DNA of 64,000 bases from Spirosoma oryzae (GTDB lineage Bacteria > Bacteroidota > Bacteroidia > Cytophagales > Spirosomataceae), in assembly GCF_003002825.1 (NCBI RefSeq), contig NZ_PVTE01000007.1, positions 62,001-126,000 of the forward strand, read 5' to 3'. Position numbers and translations under genes: made by a program. Of this stretch, positions 54,210 to 63,265 are shown piece by piece. Positions within the stretch are counted from its first letter, which is position 1. The number at the start of each line of letters is the position of its first letter. The notes beneath the pieces are model-generated. The model saw only the letters and a list, made by a program, of their open reading frames with translations, had not been told where the DNA came from and searched no databases.

Positions 54210-55379
54210 TTACTCCTTCGTTACCGTGAATTCCACCCGCCGGTTGAGCCGACGCGTTTCTTCGTGGTTGTTGCTGGCAATGGGGCGGGTTGGGCCATAG
54301 CCTTTCGCCACAATCCGGCTGGCGGCAATACCATTGCGCACCAGATATTCTTTCACCGCTTCGACGCGTAGGCGCGATAGCTGAATGTTCTCTTCAAAAC
54401 CACCCTGGTTGTCGGTATGCCCTGCCAGTTCAATTTCGGCCTTCGGGTTGCCGTTCATAAACGCCAGCAACTGATCCAGTTCAGCCTGTGAATCCGGCAA
54501 CAGTTCGGGTTTGCTTTGGGCAAACCGGATCGATTTTAGCTGCGTGGGTTCACCTTTCGGTGCGATCAGGAGTGGTGTCGTATTGCTCACTTTGGCATCG
54601 AGCGTCTTTGGTGGTGCGACGCTGCTGCCGGGAGCCGATGGGGTAACAGCCGCCGGTGCAGCCGCTTGCGCGACAGCTGCCTGCCGACGCGTAGCTGCCG
54701 TTCCCCGCCGGTTTTTAGCCGTGACAGGGGCCGAAGCTGTAACGACGGCGGCTGACTGTTCCGACGTTGCCGGTGGCGTCACAACGGGCGCAGGCACAGG
54801 CTTGGGTGCCACAGTGGATGCTGCCGCAGTGGACGCTGCCGCAGTAGCGACCGGTGTGGGAGTGGGAGCCGTTTTTGGCGTCGTTACGGTAGGTTCCGGT
54901 GTCGAATTGCCTGATGATGCTGGTTGGGTGCTGACGGGAGGTACAGGCGACGTCGACGCTGTCTGACTTGTCAGCGCTGGTGGCGCTACCGTGGCCGCTT
55001 TACCAGCGCGGTGCATTGCTATGCCATAGCCGGACAGAGAGGTTTGCTGGTCCGACGTAAAGGAAAACTGCTTGGATTCAGGGTCATAGCCAAACGATTT
55101 CGTGTTCAGTGTGTACGTCTGATTCTTCGCGACATCCAGCCGAAATTGGCCATCGGTGCCGACGCGTTGTTCCGTTATTTGTTTGCCCGACGGGTCCTGC
55201 ACTACTACCGTTGCCCCAGGAATAGGCTGTCTAGTGTCCGCGTCGAATACGATGCCTGCAATCGAGGCCTTCTGATTCGCAGTCGCTTCTGACTGTGCCT
55301 GGATTTGGGTTGTTGAAAAACCTAATATACCCAAAAGAAAAGGTACAGTAACATATGGGTGATGCATCCATTTTCTCAT
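54210..55379 (-). CDS. OmpA-family protein with an N-terminal CarboxypepD_reg domain
   Basis: From the ATG at 55379 the protein is 389 residues. A signal peptide (ends TTQIQAQ) precedes a carboxypeptidase-regulatory-like domain (IAGIVFDADTRQPIPGATVV, about 35-120), then a Pro/Thr/Ala-rich linker (about 130-260, containing the in-frame repeat STAAA-STAAA, DNA 54814-54843). The OmpA C-terminal domain follows (IRFAQSKPELLPDSQAELDQ, LAGHTDNQGGFEENIQLSRL), which binds peptidoglycan. It probably tethers the outer membrane or a surface structure to the wall. It is divergent from the 352-residue protein at 55580. Confidence 0.92.
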   Translation of the reverse strand: MRKWMHHPYVTVPFLLGILGFSTTQIQAQSEATANQKASIAGIVFDADTRQPIPGATVVVQDPSGKQITEQRVGTDGQFRLDVAKNQTYTLNTKSFGYDPESKQFSFTSDQQTSLSGYGIAMHRAGKAATVAPPALTSQTASTSPVPPVSTQPASSGNSTPEPTVTTPKTAPTPTPVATAAASTAAASTVAPKPVPAPVVTPPATSEQSAAVVTASAPVTAKNRRGTAATRRQAAVAQAAAPAAVTPSAPGSSVAPPKTLDAKVSNTTPLLIAPKGEPTQLKSIRFAQSKPELLPDSQAELDQLLAFMNGNPKAEIELAGHTDNQGGFEENIQLSRLRVEAVKEYLVRNGIAASRIVAKGYGPTRPIASNNHEETRRLNRRVEFTVTKE

Positions 55380-55579
55380 GAAAACCCAACGTTTGAAACT
55401 GCCTTTTAAGTACATCATAGTCCAGAAAAAATCAGATTAATTGTTGATTATACGGTCTGTTATCGATTGCGTCGTCTGTCCATGAAAAAGGCTCATAAAT
55501 AACTGATAAACAGGGGTGTTACGTGTATAAAAAGTGCTTCGAAAATGAACGTAGGTGACCTGTATTTCGTTAGAAATGT

Positions 55580-56638
55580 ATGACACAGGCAAACAACATG
55601 ATGACGCAATTTTCGAACGTTCCGGCCCCACAGCCACCTGTGGCGGCTACCTCGCCGGCGACTGATGAAAACTGGCGGAAGTCAATTCCCGCACAGGTGT
55701 TTCTGAATCATTTCTTTGCGATGGACTACCACATCCAGCACCAGCAGGATCTGTTTGCTATCGCTAAGTTTCCCATATTTCAGCAGTTCTACGGTATGCC
55801 GAGCGAGGCTACCTACAAGGCTATCGAGAAATTGCTGCTCAATAGCTGGAGTGCCGAGTACGCGCTGCGCATTACGCCCGTCGTCAACGACGAGCAGTAT
55901 TTGCAAAGCTCGCTGCACTGGACATTCCCACAGGCTTATTACAGTGCTCTCTTCAGTGCCCGCGCCTTTCTGGCCATTCAGGGTATCAACGTGAGCAACG
56001 AGGAGTTGATCCGGAAGCGGATCGGCAACATGGTCGTTCGGGGGTATTATCCGTCGTCGATTGGCTATTACGCGCTCGGTCCGATCAATAACTACCGGAT
56101 TCAGCGGTTGCCCATGGCGCGTCGGTTTACGATGGCCGGCAAGGCCGATCTGCTGCTGCCGTCGCGTGAAGGATCGGTGCAGGCCGAACTGGCGCAGTTT
56201 CTGAAAACGACCCGCGATCAGCGAGTCAAGACGCTGCGCAACGTAATCCAGAATAACCCCAAGACGGCCCTGCGTAGCCCGAAGACGGGGGAGGTATTGC
56301 AGAAGTTCAGTGTCGAGCAGTACAAACAGCTGGCCAAGCAGATCGGCTACACGACGTATTTCGACATGCTGAGCCGGCTACGCATCTCATCGACAAATCG
56401 GGAGATTGAACGCTTCGTTGAGTCAGAGATCGACGTTAGGCTGTTCCACCAGAGTCTGGTGAATATCGTGACGCACGTCAACGCGGTGCATGAAGCGTAT
56501 ATTGCGAAGGCACTGGGGCTGGATGCGTACCGGCAATTGGTAGCCAAGCTACCCGCTTATTTGCAGGAAAGTTTCGTACGGGAGCGGATGAATACGGTGA
56601 TCGTTCCAATGCTGACGGCCGACAAGCCTATAGCCTAG
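55580..56638 (+). CDS. Unrecognised 352-residue protein
   Basis: I cannot assign this protein. It has no signal peptide, starts with a disordered Pro/Ala/Thr segment (10-28), and is otherwise helical and basic. A stretch near residue 120 (WTFPQAYYSALFSARAFLAI) resembles the HEPN helix NRAYYAxFYxxxALL, and helices near the C-terminus (IVTHVNAVHEAYIAKALGLD) are rich in His. The ATG at 55580 is followed by two further possible starts at codons 7-8. It is divergent from the OmpA-family gene and convergent with the giant repeat protein, with a 23-bp perfect hairpin after its stop. Confidence 0.7.
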   Translation: MTQANNMMTQFSNVPAPQPPVAATSPATDENWRKSIPAQVFLNHFFAMDYHIQHQQDLFAIAKFPIFQQFYGMPSEATYKAIEKLLLNSWSAEYALRITPVVNDEQYLQSSLHWTFPQAYYSALFSARAFLAIQGINVSNEELIRKRIGNMVVRGYYPSSIGYYALGPINNYRIQRLPMARRFTMAGKADLLLPSREGSVQAELAQFLKTTRDQRVKTLRNVIQNNPKTALRSPKTGEVLQKFSVEQYKQLAKQIGYTTYFDMLSRLRISSTNREIERFVESEIDVRLFHQSLVNIVTHVNAVHEAYIAKALGLDAYRQLVAKLPAYLQESFVRERMNTVIVPMLTADKPIA

Positions 56639-56649
56639 GCAAAAGTTAC

Positions 56650-56705
56650 GTATCATAACGCAGCAGGGCCACCCCATACGGAGTGGCCCTGCTGCGTTAT
56701 GATAC
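56650..56705. terminator. Perfect 23-bp hairpin between convergent genes
   Basis: 56650-56672 (GTATCATAACGCAGCAGGGC, then CAC) pairs completely with 56683-56705 around a 10-base loop. It lies between the stop codons of the 352-residue protein and the giant repeat protein, which converge. There is no strong T-run, so a bidirectional transcription or processing barrier is inferred from shape and position. Confidence 0.7.
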
Positions 56706-56719
56706 TGGGGGAGCCTGTT

Positions 56720-59700
56720 TTAGAAGTCACCCAGGTTCGTCGCCGAAATCCATTTGACGCCGAACTGCTGACCGCTGACGGGCGTCTCCGACACGTTCTC
56801 GTACCGGATGTTGAAGTTACTAATCGTTCCGCTCCACTTGCTATTCTGTCCGGTCGGAATAGCGATCGTATGATACTGGTTGTCACCCTGTACGTTGAAC
56901 GTAATTGTCTGGTCAGCCTGAGCTGCTTCAAGTTCGGTCTGGCCTACTTTACGCCATTCGAGTATCATGCGGGTTTCGGTCGTGATCGCCCGCATCCGAA
57001 CGTATAGCGTCGGCGTTTCTGATGCGCGGTAGCCTTTGTTGGGCGAGACCAGTTTGAACCGGCGGTCGGTCGGGGTGATGACCAGTTCATTGCCGACCGG
57101 GAAGCCCTGGTCGTACGCTTTCCGGTAGTAGAAGCCACAGCGCGTTGGATTGCCCGCGAAGATATAGTTTGGTTTGGTTTCCGAGCGGGGGAGTGTGTTA
57201 ATCGTATTCCGAATTTCCGATAGCGTACCGACGACCATGTTGATGTCGAACTCGTACACGCCATTCGGGTCCAGCGGCATCGATACCGTATTGGCGATGT
57301 AACCCGCGTTGATTGATTCAGCGGGTCCCCAACCTACTTCGTTGAACAGACCGACCTTGAACTCGTGCGAGTAGGGCGTGTGCAGGGCCAAACCACGCAT
57401 TGTGTTGGGACGGACAGCCGCGATCCACGGTTCCGACGAATCAACGTTCAACGGGCTTATTTGCCCTTGATTTTTGTAATCGTTCAGGCAGATACCGCTA
57501 CCGCCCAGGTTCCGAATGCCGTTGACATTGATCATCGGTGCACTGTTATACGGGTCACCCTGTACGACGTAGTATTGGTAGTAAGCGCTGTTCGTATAGG
57601 TGCAGGGTAGTTCTTGCTGACGGACGTCGTCATACTTGGTATTGTCGGGTCGGTTGCCAACAATCTTGACGTGCCGCTTGACAACGTTACCTTCCAGCCG
57701 AATCCACTGCTCGACAATGTAATGGCCTGGTTCGTTGTTGAGTCCCCAGAGCAGTCCCTTCGTTTTGGTGTACAGCATCTTGTCGGTACGGCCGTAGCCC
57801 AGCATCGGTGAGAAATTACCGGCGATATCACCTCCCTGCACCGGATTGTAGCCGATGTCATCGAGTACCGGTTTGCCACCCTGTGACCAGCCCGTTGCTG
57901 CGTTCGGCATCGAATACAGCGAGATCTGATCGTCACGGCCTGGATCGCGACGGCCGCTTGAGCCGTATTCCATGCAGTTGATCATGTTCTCGCCGACCTG
58001 TAGGTCAGTTACTTCGCGGATAACACCGCCCACGCCGAGATCAACAGCAACCCGCACGCGCTCGTTTTGCAGCACTGGCCGTTTGTCGCTTGGATATGGA
58101 CTGTTCAGCACTGGATAATCGCCCTGGTCGGTTGGGGCCGACGAGCAGCCCGTAACGGTTACAGCCGCACTCACCGACTGACTTGTGCATCCGCTGGCCG
58201 AGCCAACCACCACGTATGTCGTTGTTCCGTTGGCTGCGGGTGCATTGAACGTAACTGACTGACCCGACTGGTTGATACCGTTACCTGACCAGGCATAGCT
58301 GATCCGATCACAGTTAGTACCGACGCAGGTTGCATTCAGCGTAACCGTACTGCCGCAGGCTGCACTGGCATTACTGGTCGTCAGCGTAAACTGGCAACCC
58401 GTGCTGGTCGTGTTGATCGGTGTGGTTGAGCTCGGTGGTGTGCCGTTACCAGCGCAGAAGGCGGTCGTACGCGGACTCAGGTTCAAATCAGTTGTAGTAG
58501 CAACCGGTTTGATCGACACGTTTAACGGTGCATTGCTTTTATAGCTGTCCGGAATCGTATAGAGGTAACCGAAGGTATTGTAGCCCTGAACACCGTAGGC
58601 ATCGGCTACGTCCTGCCGGTTACGATCAGCCGTAATAGTCGCCACCTTGACATTGTTGATATAGACGTCTGCCGATGGGCTACGTTTCGGATTGTTAACG
58701 TCAAGAATCCAGCCCGCCAGTACATCACAGTTCGCCGTTTCCAGGAAGCCGACGTACTTCGCGTTTGTCGGTGTAGATGGTGTCGTTGTTGTGGTACTGG
58801 GTGGATTCGTCGTCGTGCTGGGGGGGGGCGTCGTCGTGAGCGATGCGCAGCCACTGACGATCAGGTCAAACGTAGCCGTTTGCGATGGACAACCTTTGGC
58901 TGTGGCCGTAACCGTGTACGTAGTTGTGCCATTGGCCGACGGCGCAGTCAGGGTCACCTGCTGACCGGTTTGGGTAGTGCCATTGCCGGACCAGGTATAG
59001 GTTGCCCAGCTACAGCTCGCCTGTAACGTTACCGATTCGCCACAGCTAACGCTGATTGGGCTCGTGCTCAGGCTAAACTGGCAGCTGTCGGTAGTTGTCG
59101 GCGGATTGGTGGGCAGTTGTCCGTTACCAGCGCACATGGGGGTATTGCGCGGGCTTAGACTCAGGTCGCGGGTCGTGCCGGCGGGTACGACCGATACTTT
59201 CAGGGCGGCATTGGCTTTGTAAGCGGCCGGGATAGCGTAGAAGTAGCCGAAGGTGTTGTAACCCTGCACGCTATACGCATCGGCGACGTCCTGCCGGTTG
59301 CGCTCGGCCGTGACAGTTGCCACTTTAACGCCGTTCAGATAAATGTCGACGGCGGGACTGCGCTTGGTATTATTGAGGTCAACCACCCAACCCGCTATAC
59401 CGTCACAGTTTGCCATTTCCAGGAAGCCGACGTATTTCGCGTTTGTCACGACTGCGGTCGTCGTTGGCGGGGTCGTCGTGGTCGTCGGAGCCGGAGCGGT
59501 CGTGCAACCCGTTACTGAAACCGTGCTGGTTATGGTTTGGCTGGTACAACCATTGGCCGACGCCGTCAGCGAGTAGCTGTACGTGCTGTTGGTACTGGGA
59601 GCCGTCAGATTTACCGTCTGCCCCGTGGCTGTCAGACCATTTCCTTTCCAGGTGTACGTGACTCGATTGCAGTTGGCACCACTACAGGCAGCCGTCAGCG

Positions 59701-62700
59701 CTACTGAACTACCACAGCTAACACTGACGGGAGCTAATGTACCTAGTGTGAACTGGCAGCTGTCGGCCGGTGGACTGGTGGGCAGTTGTCCGTTACCAGC
59801 GCACATGGGGGTATTGCGCGGGCTTAGACTCAGGTCGCGGGTCGTGCCGGCGGGTACGACCGATACTTTCAGGGCGGCATTGGCTTTGTAAGCGGCCGGG
59901 ATAGCGTAGAAATAGCCGAAGGTGTTGTAACCCTGCACGCTATACGCATCGGCGACGTCCTGCCGACTACGGCTGGCGGTTACAGTCGCTACTTTGACGC
60001 CATTCAGATAAATGTCAACCGCCTGTGCCTGTTTCGGATTGTTCGAATCGAGCAGCCAGCCTGCTACGCCATCACAGTTCGCCATCTCCAGGAAGCCCTG
60101 AAACTTCGTGTTGGTCACAACAGGTGAAGTGGTGGTGGTGGAAGGCGGGTTGGTGACGGTGGTGCTGGGTGGGGCGGTGGTGGTCGAGTTGCAGCCGGTG
60201 GTTGTGAGCGCCACGCTGGCCGTCTGACTGGCGCAGCCGCTGGCCGAAGCGGTGACGGTGTAGCTGGTGGTACCGTTGGCGGTGGGAGCCGTCAGACTCA
60301 CCGACTGACCACTCTGACTCAGGCCGTTGCCCTTCCAGGCGTAGCTGACCCGGTTGCAGTTGCTGCCCGCGCAACTGGCGCTCAGGGTGAGCGAACTGCC
60401 ACAACTGGCGCTCAGGCTGCTGGCGGTGCTCAGACTGAACTGGCAGGTGTCGGGCTTGACCACGGGGGTAGTTGTCGTGGCCTGGCAGACAGCGGTGGTG
60501 CGGGGGCTGTTGATCAGCTCCCGGCTGGTGTTGGCGATGCGTGCTGCGACGGTGATTGTCGCGTTCTTCTTGTAGCTGTCGGGAATCTTGTAGGCGTATT
60601 CGTAGGCGTTGAAGCCCTGGATGCCGAAGGCGTCGGCCACGTCAGGTCTTGGTCGGCTGGCCAGCAGGGTGGCTACCTTGGTGCCGTTGATGAACAGATC
60701 GACGCCGACCGACTGCTTGATAATGTTTCGGTCGAATGCCCAGCCCCGGATCGAGTCGCAGGAGGCCGCGTCGAGGAAGCCGTAGTAGTCGGCGTTGGGG
60801 TTGACGGGTGGTATGCTGACGGCGGTAGTGCTGGAGGGCGGGTTGGTAACGGTAGTCGACGGTGGGGCAGTGGTGGTGGAAGGTGGGTTGGTGACGGTGG
60901 TGCTGGGTGGGGCGGTGGTGGTCGAGTTGCAGCCGGTGGTGATCAGCGCCACGCTGGCCGTCTGGCTGGCGCAGCCGCTGGCCGAAGCGGTGACAGTGTA
61001 GCTGGTGGTACCGTTGGCGGTGGGAGCCGTCAGACTCACCGACTGACCACTCTGACTCAGGCCGTTGCCCTTCCAGGCGTAGCTGACCCGGTTGCAGTTG
61101 CTGCCCGCGCAACTGGCGCTCAGGGTGAGCGAACTGCCACAACTGGCGCTCAGGCTGCTGGCGGTGCTCAGACTGAACTGGCAGGTGTCGGGCTTGACCA
61201 CGGGGGTAGTTGTTGTGGCCTGGCAGACAGCGGTGGTGCGGGGGCTGTTGATCAGCTCCCGGCTGGTGTTGGCGATGCGTGCTGCGACGGTGATTGTCGC
61301 GTTCTTCTTGTAGCTGTCGGGAATCTTGTAGGCGTATTCGTAGGCGTTGAAGCCCTGGATGCCGAAGGCGTCGGCCACGTCAGGTCTTGGTCGGCTGGCC
61401 AGCAGGGTGGCTACCTTGGTGCCGTTGATGAACAGATCGACGCCGACCGACTGCTTGATGATGTTTCGGTCGAATGCCCAGCCCCGGATCGAGTCGCAGG
61501 AGGCCGCGTCGAGGAAGCCGTAGTAGTCGGCGTTGGGGTTGACAGGTGGTATGCTGACGGCGGTAGTGCTGGAGGGCGGGTTGGTAACGGTAGTCGACGG
61601 TGGGGCAGTGGTGGTGGAAGGTGGGTTGGTGACGGTGGTGCTGGGTGGGGCGGTGGTGGTGCTTGAGGGGGGCGTGGTCGTGGTGACCGCTGGCGGAGCC
61701 GTAGCCGTCGTTGACGGTGGCGTTGTCACAGTCGTCGACGTTGAACCAGCGCAGGTAGCGGTCGTCATCGGGCTACCGACGATATTATCTGATGTACCGC
61801 TGTACCGGACCGAGATACTTAACGGAGCATTCGTTTTATAGGAGGCTGGTATGCTGTATAAGAAGCCATACTGGCTGTATGTCGTGATTCCGTAAGCATC
61901 GGCCACATCTTTCCGGCTAACCGTTGCCACAACGCTGGCTACCTTGGTGCCGTTGATGTATATGTCGGCCGTTGGCGCAGCATTTTTGTTGTTGTAATCG
62001 ATAATCCAGCCCGTTACATACTCGCAGGTAGCTGCATCGAGGTGACTCTGAAAGTTACCGGCAGCCACCCGGGCCGATGCATGTGTATCGCGTGCATCGA
62101 TCACTAATGTTGAACTGGTAACGCCACCACGAGTCTGGTTAGCCGTGGCCACGGGCTGACCTTCATTTGTCAGCGTTTGTAGCGTAATCGACGATTTTTC
62201 GACAAATAAACTTTGCGCATCGGCCTGGCTATGACTACGAAGCAGCTGGAATTGTGTGCCCGCTTTAACCGATGAAAAGTAGCCCGTTACCCGGTAGGTC
62301 GCGCTTGTTCGCGATGGGTAACTCAGTTGATCGCCGGTGTAGTCGACAAAATCACCACCGGTCTGTTCGAAGCCGGCCGGAAGCAGCAGTTTAAGCCGGT
62401 AAGCGTTGGCACCCGGCAGCGTAAACAGCAGCGAGGGCGCAATGTTCATCAGCTCAGCCGTGATGACCAGTTCGATTGGTTCGCCCAACCGGATCGACTG
62501 CCGATTCGCCTGTATCGTAAACCGGATGGGATCACTGTCGGCCTGATCGCGCCGGGGCAACCCGAAAAAGAGCGGATAGCGCGGTAGCGGGCGGCCCGGC
62601 CCTATCCGGAGCATTTTGCCTGGGTCGGGCAGTGGGCGACCGGGTGAAATGGCCGGTGCTGCGGAGGCCAGTGTGGCTAGCTGGAATAGTATGCAAGCCA

Positions 62701-62755
62701 TGAATAGCCCCTGCCTGAGCAGACGGCCTAAGGTCAGGTAAACGTTACGATACAT
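56720..62755 (-). CDS. Secreted modular repeat protein of about 2,011 residues
   Basis: I start at ATG 62755 (MYRNVYLTLGRLLRQGLFMA), which gives a signal peptide cut near ASA; the upstream start at 62800 does not. After an N-terminal beta domain (about 60-230) come six domains of about 90 residues with the pattern YxGFLxxAxCDxxxGWxxD, DIYxNGxKVAT, DVADAYxxQGYNTFxY and a closing Cys. Five are followed by an Ig/PKD-like domain (CQFxL, then ASCGSSxTL, YxWxGNG, SGCxSQT). Thr/Pro linkers join them. The last 420 or so residues are a different, aromatic-rich domain with NERVRVAVDLGVGGVIREVT. The two middle units are nearly identical in DNA. It may bind sugars or act as an adhesin; no sorting domain is evident. 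Confidence 0.85.
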   Translation of the reverse strand: MYRNVYLTLGRLLRQGLFMACILFQLATLASAAPAISPGRPLPDPGKMLRIGPGRPLPRYPLFFGLPRRDQADSDPIRFTIQANRQSIRLGEPIELVITAELMNIAPSLLFTLPGANAYRLKLLLPAGFEQTGGDFVDYTGDQLSYPSRTSATYRVTGYFSSVKAGTQFQLLRSHSQADAQSLFVEKSSITLQTLTNEGQPVATANQTRGGVTSSTLVIDARDTHASARVAAGNFQSHLDAATCEYVTGWIIDYNNKNAAPTADIYINGTKVASVVATVSRKDVADAYGITTYSQYGFLYSIPASYKTNAPLSISVRYSGTSDNIVGSPMTTATCAGSTSTTVTTPPSTTATAPPAVTTTTPPSSTTTAPPSTTVTNPPSTTTAPPSTTVTNPPSSTTAVSIPPVNPNADYYGFLDAASCDSIRGWAFDRNIIKQSVGVDLFINGTKVATLLASRPRPDVADAFGIQGFNAYEYAYKIPDSYKKNATITVAARIANTSRELINSPRTTAVCQATTTTPVVKPDTCQFSLSTASSLSASCGSSLTLSASCAGSNCNRVSYAWKGNGLSQSGQSVSLTAPTANGTTSYTVTASASGCASQTASVALITTGCNSTTTAPPSTTVTNPPSTTTAPPSTTVTNPPSSTTAVSIPPVNPNADYYGFLDAASCDSIRGWAFDRNIIKQSVGVDLFINGTKVATLLASRPRPDVADAFGIQGFNAYEYAYKIPDSYKKNATITVAARIANTSRELINSPRTTAVCQATTTTPVVKPDTCQFSLSTASSLSASCGSSLTLSASCAGSNCNRVSYAWKGNGLSQSGQSVSLTAPTANGTTSYTVTASASGCASQTASVALTTTGCNSTTTAPPSTTVTNPPSTTTTSPVVTNTKFQGFLEMANCDGVAGWLLDSNNPKQAQAVDIYLNGVKVATVTASRSRQDVADAYSVQGYNTFGYFYAIPAAYKANAALKVSVVPAGTTRDLSLSPRNTPMCAGNGQLPTSPPADSCQFTLGTLAPVSVSCGSSVALTAACSGANCNRVTYTWKGNGLTATGQTVNLTAPSTNSTYSYSLTASANGCTSQTITSTVSVTGCTTAPAPTTTTTPPTTTAVVTNAKYVGFLEMANCDGIAGWVVDLNNTKRSPAVDIYLNGVKVATVTAERNRQDVADAYSVQGYNTFGYFYAIPAAYKANAALKVSVVPAGTTRDLSLSPRNTPMCAGNGQLPTNPPTTTDSCQFSLSTSPISVSCGESVTLQASCSWATYTWSGNGTTQTGQQVTLTAPSANGTTTYTVTATAKGCPSQTATFDLIVSGCASLTTTPPPSTTTNPPSTTTTTPSTPTNAKYVGFLETANCDVLAGWILDVNNPKRSPSADVYINNVKVATITADRNRQDVADAYGVQGYNTFGYLYTIPDSYKSNAPLNVSIKPVATTTDLNLSPRTTAFCAGNGTPPSSTTPINTTSTGCQFTLTTSNASAACGSTVTLNATCVGTNCDRISYAWSGNGINQSGQSVTFNAPAANGTTTYVVVGSASGCTSQSVSAAVTVTGCSSAPTDQGDYPVLNSPYPSDKRPVLQNERVRVAVDLGVGGVIREVTDLQVGENMINCMEYGSSGRRDPGRDDQISLYSMPNAATGWSQGGKPVLDDIGYNPVQGGDIAGNFSPMLGYGRTDKMLYTKTKGLLWGLNNEPGHYIVEQWIRLEGNVVKRHVKIVGNRPDNTKYDDVRQQELPCTYTNSAYYQYYVVQGDPYNSAPMINVNGIRNLGGSGICLNDYKNQGQISPLNVDSSEPWIAAVRPNTMRGLALHTPYSHEFKVGLFNEVGWGPAESINAGYIANTVSMPLDPNGVYEFDINMVVGTLSEIRNTINTLPRSETKPNYIFAGNPTRCGFYYRKAYDQGFPVGNELVITPTDRRFKLVSPNKGYRASETPTLYVRMRAITTETRMILEWRKVGQTELEAAQADQTITFNVQGDNQYHTIAIPTGQNSKWSGTISNFNIRYENVSETPVSGQQFGVKWISATNLGDF
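60130..61605 (-). repeat. Two nearly identical 738-bp tandem repeats within the giant gene
   Basis: Units 60130-60867 and 60868-61605 line up with an exact offset of 738 bases at every anchor checked (60163/60901, 60781/61519); a third partial copy begins at 61606 and runs to about 61658. I saw only a handful of single-base differences, such as GACGGTGTAG/GACAGTGTAG. 738 bases equal 246 codons, one repeat domain plus one Ig-like domain plus linker. Confidence 0.97.
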
Positions 62756-62976
62756 AGTTGGATGACAGACGTAATAATTGTCTGAAATCCCAGTTGACAA
62801 ATATTAAGCCAAACCAATGTCGGTAATTTGGCAACTATTGATTCTCTATTTGTCCGTTACGTATTAATAAACATTATATATGTATATCTATATGATTTAT
62901 GGTTTACATAGTAGTATTATTATATTAATACTTTTTTAATCTATCGATTCTGGAAATTACTACTAAAGACAGGGCT
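62756..62976. other. A/T-rich intergenic region upstream of the giant gene
   Basis: The 62800-62950 stretch is far richer in A/T than the rest of the window (for example TTATATATGTATATCTATAT). It should contain the promoter of the minus-strand giant gene. No repeat, RNA or clear TAnnTTTG box was found on the minus strand. Confidence 0.5.
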
Positions 62977-63174
62977 ATGGCGCTAAGAAAAAGGCTTGTA
63001 CCGCGTAAACGCCAGCGCTCAGTATGGTGTCAAATTCGCTGGTCGTCCCTGTGTAAGACGGGCTATCAGGTACTGCTGATTGTGCTAGCTAAACTTTGTA
63101 ATAGCCTGACTAAAGTAAACGCAAAACTGATTATCTGGCTACAAGGTAATCCGGCCGATACAGGGGCGGCATAG
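62977..63174 (+). CDS. Possible 65-residue basic protein
   Basis: This ATG frame is not overlapped by another gene. The product is strongly basic at the N-terminus (MALRKRLVPRKRQRS), followed by a hydrophobic stretch (YQVLLIVLAKLCNSL) and a second one (AKLIIWLQG), so a small membrane-associated protein is possible. There is no clear ribosome-binding site and I know no relatives. A terminator-like hairpin 25 bases after the stop supports expression a little. Confidence 0.35.
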   Translation: MALRKRLVPRKRQRSVWCQIRWSSLCKTGYQVLLIVLAKLCNSLTKVNAKLIIWLQGNPADTGAA

Positions 63175-63198
63175 ACTTTGACAACCTGAAAGCGTTAG

Positions 63199-63241
63199 AA
63201 TGGGCGTGCCTACGCTAACCATTTGCATGGGCACGCCCATT
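63199..63241. terminator. Hairpin between the small frame and hemH
   Basis: AATGGGCGTGCC (63199-63210) and GGCACGCCCATT (63230-63241) form a 12-bp perfect stem with a 19-nt loop; TTG follows on the plus strand and CTAACGC on the minus strand. It lies after the hemH stop (minus strand) and the small frame (plus strand). Confidence 0.6.
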
Positions 63242-63265
63242 TTGAACATACCGTGGCAGAACTCG

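Noticed and set aside
60795..61841. Plus-strand Val-rich frames opposite the giant gene
   Set aside because: They are antisense to the Thr/Pro linkers and repeat exactly because the minus-strand repeats do.
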